A stretch of DNA of 18,141 nt from Oscillospiraceae bacterium (lineage in GTDB: Bacteria > Bacillota > Clostridia > Oscillospirales > Oscillospiraceae). Positions 12,589-18,141 of the stretch are shown piece after piece (positions within the stretch are counted from its first letter, which is position 1; each line of letters starts with the position of its first letter). The stretch is taken from NCBI GenBank assembly GCA_017646545.1, contig JAGCMI010000078.1, positions 1 through 18,141 on the forward strand, in the 5' to 3' direction. The notes under the pieces were generated by a model. That model worked only from the letters and a program-made list of their open reading frames with translations. It was not told the origin of the DNA and searched no databases. A program made the position numbers and the translations under genes.

Positions 12589-14347
12589 CCTCTTCCAGCT
12601 TTTGCAGGTCTACCATCTTGCGATATTCCTTGCAGGTTTGGTACAGTTCTTCGTGCTTGCCAAAAGCAGCAACACGGCCGTTGTCAATGAACAGCACCTT
12701 ATCCATGTTTTCGATTGTGGAGATGCGGTGTGCGATCAAAATGGTGGTCTTGCCGCCACGGGTGGCCCGCAGATTTTCCAAAATGGTACGCTCGGTCTTG
12801 GTGTCAACAGCGGAAACGCTATCGTCGAGAATCAAAATGGGAGAATCCTTCATTAATGCGCGGGCAATGGAAATACGCTGCTTCTGACCGCCGGAAACGG
12901 TGACGCCACGCTCACCCAGCACGGTGCCGTAGCCCAGAGAGAATTCTTTGATGTTGCTGTCCACATCTGCCATAGTGGCGGCATGGCGGACGGCAGAAAT
13001 CTGGTGGGAATCCACACCAAATGCGATGTTGTTTTCGATGGTGTCGGAGAAAAGGAAATTGTCCTGAGGCACGTAGGCGCAGGCTTCACGCAGGGAGCGG
13101 ATCTGCACATCGTTGACATCGTGGCCGTCAATAAACAGTGTGCCGTCGGGCACATTGTAAGTACGCAGAATCAGATCCACCAGAGTGGTCTTACCGGAAC
13201 CGGTCTTGCCCACCAGACCCACCTGCTGACCGGGCTCAATGACGAAGGAAATATCCTCCAGCGCATCGAACTCGCCATCGGGGTAGCGGAAGGTCAGATT
13301 CCGGAACTCGATGCGACCCTCCACCTGGGGCAGCTCCTTGGCGCCGTCGCGGTCCTTGACGGTGACTTCTGCATCCAGCAGTTCGCTGATTCGCTCCAGA
13401 GATGCCTTGCCGCGGGAGGACATATCAATCAGCTCGGACACAGCCATAATGGGCCAAATCACACTGTTAAAGTAGCCAATGAATTCCAGCAGCTGGCCGG
13501 CGTTCAGCACATCCTGGTGCACCAGATAGCCACCGTAACCCAGAATGATGCAAATAACACTTTCCACAAACAGGGTAACCATCACGCGGAACAGCACGGA
13601 TGCCTTGGTGTGGGTGATGCTGGCCTTTTCGTTTTCCAGGTTGAGCTTCTTGAAAGCCCACAGTTCCTTGGCTTCCTTGACGAATGCCTTAATCACGGCA
13701 ATGCCGGAGAAACTCTCCTGAGAGAAGTCGGACAGACGGGAGTAAGCTTCCTGACGGGCATCCCACTTCTTGGCCAGACTTCTGCCTACGATGGTGGCAG
13801 AGGCCAGCAGAAATGCCATGGGAATCAAACTCAGCAGCGTCAGCAGGGGGTTCATCTGCCACATTTCGCTCAGTGCCATGATGCCCAGCATCACAGCGTC
13901 GAAGAACATCATAACGCCCCAGCCGAAGCACTCCTGCACGGTGTCCAGATCGTTGGTAAAGAGGCTCATCAGGTCGCCGACTTTGTTGACCTGATAATAC
14001 TCCCGGCTCAGTTCCTGTGCGTGACGGAACATCCGGTTACGCATATCCTCTTCCAGGCGGACAGCACTGCCGAAGAAGCAGACGCGCCACAGGAAGCGGC
14101 CTACAATAATGCACATGATTACCCCTACCATGGGCATGCAGATGTGATCCAGCACAAACGCCATGGTAAAATCGTAGGTAATGCCATCGAGCACCACGAA
14201 ACCATCGTTGATTCCGTTGACCACCATGCCGTAAAGGGGCGGAATCTGCAACTGCAGATAGTCCACAGATACCAGCGCGATCAGACCCAAAATCAGCATG
14301 TGGGCATAGCGCAGGTAATAGCGGTTGATTTGTTTACCCAGTATCAT
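12566..14347 (-). CDS. Heterodimeric ABC exporter subunit, BmrC-like (degenerate ATPase half)
   Basis: This 593-residue exporter half has six transmembrane helices and an ATPase domain with Walker A GKTGSGKTT (near 379), canonical signature VSGGQ (near 481) and Walker B ILILDDS (near 503), where the catalytic Glu is replaced by Asp. The H-loop AHRIST is kept. An Asp here together with the FSAGQ signature of the partner gives the one-active, one-degenerate site layout known from BmrCD and TM287/288. It is the first gene of the pair, with AAAGGAG 6 nt before the ATG and its own promoter. It is the only complete, intact gene here ending in TGA, and the TGA overlaps the next start codon. Multidrug export is a family guess. 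Confidence 0.93.
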   Translation of the reverse strand: MILGKQINRYYLRYAHMLILGLIALVSVDYLQLQIPPLYGMVVNGINDGFVVLDGITYDFTMAFVLDHICMPMVGVIMCIIVGRFLWRVCFFGSAVRLEEDMRNRMFRHAQELSREYYQVNKVGDLMSLFTNDLDTVQECFGWGVMMFFDAVMLGIMALSEMWQMNPLLTLLSLIPMAFLLASATIVGRSLAKKWDARQEAYSRLSDFSQESFSGIAVIKAFVKEAKELWAFKKLNLENEKASITHTKASVLFRVMVTLFVESVICIILGYGGYLVHQDVLNAGQLLEFIGYFNSVIWPIMAVSELIDMSSRGKASLERISELLDAEVTVKDRDGAKELPQVEGRIEFRNLTFRYPDGEFDALEDISFVIEPGQQVGLVGKTGSGKTTLVDLILRTYNVPDGTLFIDGHDVNDVQIRSLREACAYVPQDNFLFSDTIENNIAFGVDSHQISAVRHAATMADVDSNIKEFSLGYGTVLGERGVTVSGGQKQRISIARALMKDSPILILDDSVSAVDTKTERTILENLRATRGGKTTILIAHRISTIENMDKVLFIDNGRVAAFGKHEELYQTCKEYRKMVDLQKLEEEGGKHNA

Positions 14348-14380
14348 ACTATTCTCCTTTTATGTAGCAATCTACCTATT

Positions 14381-14409
14381 AATATAACATAGTCTGTCAG
14401 AGTGTGCAA
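14381..14409 (-). promoter_or_regulatory. Promoter of the ABC exporter operon
   Basis: On the minus strand TTGCAC (14404-14409), a 17-nt spacer and TATATT (14381-14386) with a TGT extension. The leader is only about 26 nt, too short for a leader-peptide attenuator like that upstream of Bacillus bmrCD. Confidence 0.75.
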
Positions 14410-14478
14410 TAGCTAATTGTGAAAAATGTAAAAAGGTATTAACAGTATCCAAAAGGTGCTGTAATAAATGCATGAAAA

Positions 14479-14499
14479 TTGAACAAAAACTTTGTTCAA
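14479..14499. repeat. Perfect 9-bp inverted repeat upstream of the duplicated-domain lipoprotein promoter
   Basis: TTGAACAAA and TTTGTTCAA are separated by 3 nt, centred about 40 nt upstream of the -35 of the plus-strand promoter and about 80 nt from the divergent ABC promoter. It has no T-tract, so it is not a terminator; an operator is possible. Within this 313-nt divergent intergenic region (14348-14660) I see only this repeat, the two promoters and an A-rich leader without clear structure. Confidence 0.5.
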
Positions 14500-14528
14500 A
14501 AGAGATAAAATATTCACAAATAATTCAT

Positions 14529-14557
14529 TTGACTATTTGCACAATTCTTGCTATAAT
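14529..14557 (+). promoter_or_regulatory. Strong promoter of the duplicated-domain lipoprotein gene
   Basis: TTGACT (14529-14534), exactly 17 nt and a perfect TATAAT (14552-14557) with a TGC extension. It is the best promoter match in the window and gives a leader of about 95 nt. Confidence 0.88.
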
Positions 14558-14660
14558 GCCATTCGTGAGTTTGAAACCAAGTTTTGGGGAAAAACCTGAA
14601 AATGGATGGAATTTCCACAAAAACGAAACGAAAAAATTATTGAATTTAAGGAGAAAACAA

Positions 14661-15716
14661 ATGAAGAAGCTGATCGCTCTGCTGCTGGCTCTGGTCATGG
14701 TGATGTCCATGGTCGCCTGCGGTGAAAACAACACTACCACCAACCCCACCGATGAGGGCACTAACCCCAGCACCAACCCCACCGAGCCCACCAACCCCAC
14801 CGAGCCTTCTACTCCCGCTGGTAACGGCGATGTGACTCCCGACGTTGATGCTAGCACCATGGGCGGCAAGCTGTGGGCTGCTTTCGAGGCTGCTCAGGCT
14901 GCAAACCCCTCCGCTACCGCTGAGGAAATTGCCAACATTCTGGCTACCGACGAGTGCATCCAGTTCATGTGCGGCGCTATGCCCATCGAGGCTGGTCTGC
15001 TGGCCGGCTTCGGCGAGTTCGAGGTCAAGGGCTTCGAGCAGGGCGCTATGTACATGCCTTTCATCGGTTCCATCCCCTTCGTTGGTTACATCTTTGACCT
15101 GACTGAGGGCGCTGATGTGGCTGCTTTCATCGCTGACCTGGAAGCTAACTGCAACCCCCGTTGGAACATCTGCGTTTCTGCTGAGCAGACCGTCATCGGT
15201 TCCAAGGGCAACCGCGTCTTCTTCCTGATGTGCCCCGCGAATATCGAATCCGAGGGCGGCGACGAGGGCAATACCGATGTCGAAGTCTTCTTCCCCGAAG
15301 TGGAAGAGGGCACCCTGGGCGAGACCCTGTGGAATGCTTTCCTGAGCTTTGCTGAAACCAATCCCGAAGCTCCCGCTGCTGAGATGGCTTTCATGGTGAC
15401 CATGGACGAGTCCGTTGCTATGCTGGGCCTGGGCGCTATGGAGATGGAACCCGGCTTCATGTACGGCTTTGACAACTACGAGATCACCGAGTTTGAGCAG
15501 TGCGGCGTGTTCATGCCCATGATCGGCTCCATCCCCTTCGTTGGTTATGTTTTCCAGCTGGCTGAGGGCACCGATGTGGTGAACTTCATGGCTGATCTGG
15601 AAGCCAACTGCAACCCCCGCTGGAATATCTGTGTTGCTGCTGAGCAGGTTGTTTGCGGTGCTTACGGCAATTCCGTGTTCTTCCTGATGTGCCCCAGCAG
15701 CCTGGACGCTGAGTAA
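14661..15716 (+). CDS. Lipoprotein with two tandem copies of an unrecognised domain
   Basis: This 351-residue lipoprotein starts MKKLIALLLALVMVMSMVAC with lipobox SMVAC (Cys20). A linker rich in N, P, T, E and S (about 22-66) resembles that of the large OB-fold lipoprotein. The rest is two copies of one domain (about 66-190 and 218-349), offset by 152-153 residues and sharing GSIPFVGY, DLEANCNPRWNICV, AEQ and VFFLMCP. Each copy has paired cysteines in CNPRWNIC and one in LMCP. I do not recognise the domain; the layout (helices, an exposed strand, final GN-VFFLM strand) recalls DUF4358 lipoproteins, but this is a weak impression. The ATG at 14661 is chosen because AAGGAG lies 7 nt upstream and the signal peptide begins there; the frame stays open upstream but the promoter lies inside that part. 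Codon bias suggests high expression. Confidence 0.88.
   Translation: MKKLIALLLALVMVMSMVACGENNTTTNPTDEGTNPSTNPTEPTNPTEPSTPAGNGDVTPDVDASTMGGKLWAAFEAAQAANPSATAEEIANILATDECIQFMCGAMPIEAGLLAGFGEFEVKGFEQGAMYMPFIGSIPFVGYIFDLTEGADVAAFIADLEANCNPRWNICVSAEQTVIGSKGNRVFFLMCPANIESEGGDEGNTDVEVFFPEVEEGTLGETLWNAFLSFAETNPEAPAAEMAFMVTMDESVAMLGLGAMEMEPGFMYGFDNYEITEFEQCGVFMPMIGSIPFVGYVFQLAEGTDVVNFMADLEANCNPRWNICVAAEQVVCGAYGNSVFFLMCPSSLDAE
14859..15701 (+). repeat. Intragenic duplication of a ~125-codon domain
   Basis: Two direct copies (about 14859-15235 and 15309-15701) encode the same domain. The core around the CNPRWNIC codons differs mostly at third positions, so the copies are constrained at protein level rather than freshly duplicated. 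Confidence 0.85.
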
Positions 15717-15740
15717 TCATTCACTAGGCAAGACGATACG

Positions 15741-15775
15741 AATTGGGTGAAGGCTTTCCCTTCACCCAATTTTTT
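15741..15775 (+). terminator. Strong terminator between the lipoprotein and the MBOAT gene
   Basis: A perfect 13-bp stem (AATTGGGTGAAGG / CCTTCACCCAATT) with CTTTC loop is followed by TTTT. The ribosome binding site of the next gene begins only 16 nt later. Confidence 0.92.
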
Positions 15776-15802
15776 GAAAGCAACCTGCAGAAAGGAGTTT
15801 AT

Positions 15803-17206
15803 ATGCTTTTTTCAAGTATTCCGTTTCTTTACTATTTCCTGCCCATCGTTCTGGTGCTTTACTTTGCGGTTCCCTTTAAGCTCAAGAATTTGGTTCTGCT
15901 GCTGGCGAGCCTTTTCTTCTACTTCTACGGTGAGCCAATCTACACCCTGCTGATGCTGGGCACCACCCTCAGCAGCTATATCCATGCATTCCTCATTGAT
16001 AGATTCCGTGGCAAGACCCTTTCCAAGGTGTTCCTGTGCTCTTCTATCGTCACCAGCATTCTGGTGCTGGGATTCTTTAAGTATTCTGACTTCTTTGTCA
16101 GCAATGTCAACGCTCTGCTGAAGACCGATATCGCCCTGCTGGGTCTGGCGCTGCCCATCGGCATCAGCTTCTACACCTTCCAGACCCTGTCTTACACCAT
16201 CGATGTCTATCGTGGTCAGGCCAAGCTGCAGAAGAGCTTTGTCCGTCTGGCAACTTATGTGGCATTGTTCCCCCAGCTGATTGCCGGTCCCATCGTCCGC
16301 TATACCACCGTTGAGGAGGAACTGAGCCATCGTAAGCATTCTTTCGAGAACTTCTCCTACGGTGTCAACCGCTTTATCATCGGTCTTTCCAAGAAGGTGC
16401 TGATCGCTGACACCATGTCCGCCTTGGCCATTGCCCTGCATGGCATGGATGAGCTGACTGTGGGCGGTATGTGGGTGTATTCTCTGGCCAACTACCTGCA
16501 GATTTATTTCGATTTCTCCGGTTATTCCGACATGGCCATTGGTCTGGGCCGCATCTTCGGCTTCCACTTCCTGGAGAACTTCAACTATCCCTTCATTTCC
16601 AAGAGCGTTTCCGAGTTCTGGAGAAGATGGCATATGTCCCTGGGTACCTGGTTCCGTGACTATATCTACATCCCCATGGGCGGTAACCGTGTGGCACTGC
16701 CCAAGTGGATCTTCAACACCTTTGTGGTGTGGTTTGTCACCGGTTTCTGGCACGGCGCAGACTGGACCTTCATTATCTGGGGTCTTTACTTCTTCGTGTT
16801 CCTGGTGATGGAAAAGTTCTTCCTGCAGAAGTGGCTGAACAAGCTGCCCAAGTTCGCTTCCCATATCTATGTGACCTTTGTCATCGCCATCAGCTTTGTG
16901 ATTTTCAGCGGTGCCGGTTTCAAGGGTATGGTTTCTGATCTGAGTGCCATGTTCGGCGGCGCAAATCTGGCCTTCTGGTCCAAGGAGACCACTTATCATC
17001 TCACCGGCTATGCCATCGCTCTGGCTGCCGCTGTCTTTGGCGCTACCCCCGCGCTGAAGAATCTGTTCGCTAAGCTGCACAATAACAAGGAGTCCTGCCG
17101 CGTGCTGAATGTGCTGGAGCCCATCTTCCATGTTGTGCTGCTGCTGATCGTGACTGCCTACTTTGTGGACGGTTCCTTCAGCCCCTTCCTGTACTTCCGA
17201 TTCTAA
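15803..17206 (+). CDS. MBOAT family O-acyltransferase (AlgI-like)
   Basis: This 467-residue, highly hydrophobic protein is an AlgI-type membrane-bound O-acyltransferase that passes acyl groups, probably acetyl, across the membrane to a surface polymer. Family hallmarks are LPIGISFYTFQTLSYTIDVYRG, FPQLIAGPIVRY, YLQIYFDFSGYSDMAIGLGR, FWRRWHMSLGTWFRDYIYIP (His277) and the catalytic loop GFWHGADWTF with His317. An earlier in-frame ATG overlaps the terminator stem; the ATG at 15803 has AAAGGAG 5 nt upstream and begins the first membrane helix, so I prefer it. The DHHW partner follows 18 nt later, the usual AlgI-AlgJ/AlgX pairing. The polymer is unknown; no glycosyltransferase is in view. No own promoter is seen. 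Confidence 0.93.
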   Translation: MLFSSIPFLYYFLPIVLVLYFAVPFKLKNLVLLLASLFFYFYGEPIYTLLMLGTTLSSYIHAFLIDRFRGKTLSKVFLCSSIVTSILVLGFFKYSDFFVSNVNALLKTDIALLGLALPIGISFYTFQTLSYTIDVYRGQAKLQKSFVRLATYVALFPQLIAGPIVRYTTVEEELSHRKHSFENFSYGVNRFIIGLSKKVLIADTMSALAIALHGMDELTVGGMWVYSLANYLQIYFDFSGYSDMAIGLGRIFGFHFLENFNYPFISKSVSEFWRRWHMSLGTWFRDYIYIPMGGNRVALPKWIFNTFVVWFVTGFWHGADWTFIIWGLYFFVFLVMEKFFLQKWLNKLPKFASHIYVTFVIAISFVIFSGAGFKGMVSDLSAMFGGANLAFWSKETTYHLTGYAIALAAAVFGATPALKNLFAKLHNNKESCRVLNVLEPIFHVVLLLIVTAYFVDGSFSPFLYFRF

Positions 17207-17224
17207 TGAAGGGGGATCGCATCT

Positions 17225-18001
17225 ATGAGTAATAAGATTAAGAATATTGTGGTTACGGCTCTCTTTGTGGCATTCATCGCTGCATTTGTGGGCATGTGCT
17301 GCTTCCGTTATTTTAACCCCGTGGAAACCTCCGAGAGCGAACGCCGCCCTCTGGCCCAGTTCCCCACAGAGATCACCTGGGAGACCATTCTCAACAAGAA
17401 GGCCATTGATGCATTTGAGGACTATGTGGTGGATCAGTTCCCCCTGCGTGAGTTCTTCCGCAGCCTGAAGGCCAATTTTGTGCTGAATGTGCTGGGTCTG
17501 AATGAGAACAACGGTCTGGCCGTTGAGGATGGCTACATCGCCAAGATCGAGGGTGATTTCAACCCTGAACTGCTGGATTATTCCATCGGCCGTCTGGAGC
17601 ATATTTATAATAAGTATCTGGCCAACAATGGTGGCGATAAGTTCATTACTGTTGTGCCTGACAAGAACTACTTCCTGGGCGAAAGCTATGGCTATCCCGC
17701 CCCTGACTATGATGCGCTGGCTGCTCTGGTGCAGGAAAGACTGCCCGGCATGACCTATGTGGACATCTTCGGCGCGCTGACGCTGGAGGATTACTACCGC
17801 ACCGATACCCACTGGAGCCAGGATAAGCTGGATGAAGTGGTGAAAGTGCTGGCAGAGGCCCTGGGCATTACCGACCGTCTGTCCGGCCAGTTTGAAAAGC
17901 ATGAGCTGGAAGGCTTCAAGGGTGTTTATTACGGCCAGAGTGCCCTGAACCCCAAGCCCGATACGCTGGCATATTTGACCAATGAGATTCTGGATGCTTG
18001 A
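17225..18001 (+). CDS. DHHW family (AlgJ/AlgX-like) O-acetylation partner, interrupted by in-frame TGA
   Basis: The 258 codons before the TGA encode an N-terminal membrane anchor (about 8-30) and an extracytoplasmic SGNH-like domain of the DHHW family: ESERRPLAQFP, FEDYVVDQFPLREFFRSLK, FITVVPDKNYFLGE and the catalytic DxHW motif TDTHWSQ (Asp194, His196). The partner of AlgI-type proteins moves acetyl to the surface polymer. Family members are usually near 380-400 residues and carry their Ser nucleophile (DSF-like) in the last third, which this product would lack. The frame continues after the TGA with family-like sequence, so this is an interrupted gene, not a short variant. The start has GGGGG about 9 nt upstream. 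Confidence 0.8.
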   Translation: MSNKIKNIVVTALFVAFIAAFVGMCCFRYFNPVETSESERRPLAQFPTEITWETILNKKAIDAFEDYVVDQFPLREFFRSLKANFVLNVLGLNENNGLAVEDGYIAKIEGDFNPELLDYSIGRLEHIYNKYLANNGGDKFITVVPDKNYFLGESYGYPAPDYDALAALVQERLPGMTYVDIFGALTLEDYYRTDTHWSQDKLDEVVKVLAEALGITDRLSGQFEKHELEGFKGVYYGQSALNPKPDTLAYLTNEILDA

Positions 18002-18141
18002 ACCGTCTATGACTACGAAACCGGCAAGACCTACGGCATCTATAATTTCGAGGCATTCAACGGCAAGGACGGCTATGACTTCTTCCTCTCCGGTACCCGT
18101 GCGCTGCTGCGGATCGACAATCCCAACGCCACCACCGACGA
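18002..18141 (+). pseudogene. In-frame continuation of the DHHW gene beyond the TGA (runs off window)
   Basis: In the same frame the 46 codons after the TGA are open and read TVYDYETGKTYGIYNFE, then a DGYDFFLSGTRALLRIDNPN stretch. This resembles the part of DHHW proteins just before the catalytic Ser block. Codon use is like that of the upstream part. I read it as the 3' half of the same gene, cut off by a nonsense codon at 17999-18001 or by a base error. A TGC (Cys) to TGA change would be one substitution. Confidence 0.75.

Noticed and set aside
14348..14380. Leader-peptide attenuator before the ABC pair, as in Bacillus bmrCD
   Set aside because: The leader is only about 26 nt, with no small frame or alternative hairpins.
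10651..14392. Long plus-strand frames (541 and 469 residues) opposite the ABC genes
   Set aside because: They lie opposite complete Walker A/B-containing genes and show no family motif of their own.
14481..14497. LexA (SOS) box
   Set aside because: GAAC and GTTC are 9 nt apart, not the 4 nt of the Gram-positive LexA site.
14472..14660. Upstream in-frame extension of the second lipoprotein
   Set aside because: The promoter lies inside it, and the signal peptide and AAGGAG site place the start at 14661.
15812..17902. 696-residue open frame antisense to the MBOAT and DHHW genes
   Set aside because: It spans two clear plus-strand genes, is His/Gln-rich low-complexity and lacks a start signal.
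17999..18045. SECIS element for selenocysteine after the TGA
   Set aside because: Only weak 3-bp pairings such as CCG/CGG are seen; no stable apical-loop hairpin at the expected distance.

Overview
The window looks like chromosomal DNA from a moderately high-GC, probably gut-dwelling Clostridia (Oscillospirales-like). This is an inference from the mix of families: a PrdX-type YbaK protein, a C_GCAxxG_C_C redox protein, a BmrCD-type ABC pair and an AlgI/DHHW acetylation pair. Strong AAGGAGG-type ribosome binding sites, TGn-extended -10 promoters and lipoproteins with NPTEPST linkers also fit. Nearly all genes end in TAA. I see no mobile element, CRISPR array, rRNA or tRNA.

Layout, left to right. 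Minus strand 1-3381: a C_GCAxxG_C_C protein and a phosphoglucomutase form one operon from a clear promoter near 3412-3441. After a terminator follows a YhfW-like FAD oxidoreductase that runs off the left edge. Plus strand 3501-3920: a small TudS/DUF523 protein. Minus strand 3953-5348: a SPOUT rRNA/tRNA methyltransferase and a YbaK/ProX-type aminoacyl-tRNA deacylase, converging on DUF523 at a shared terminator. Plus strand 5490-8048: a very long lipoprotein with six apparent OB-fold modules and one Ig-like module behind a 21-bp repeat linker. Plus 8166-10629: a CDF metal exporter with the N-D-D-D metal site of manganese exporters, followed by guanine deaminase. Minus 10672-14347: the two halves of a heterodimeric ABC exporter with 8-nt overlapping genes. 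Plus 14661-15716: a second lipoprotein made of two copies of a domain I do not recognise. Plus 15803 to the right edge: an AlgI-like MBOAT O-acyltransferase and a DHHW (AlgJ/AlgX-like) partner that is interrupted by an in-frame TGA.

Most of the window is ordinary housekeeping and transport. The least explained parts are the two lipoproteins, the link between the second one and the acetylation genes (a strong terminator but no visible promoter between them), and the TGA in the DHHW gene, after which the same reading frame continues with family-like sequence to the window edge. Large open frames antisense to the GC-rich genes are shadows and are left out.
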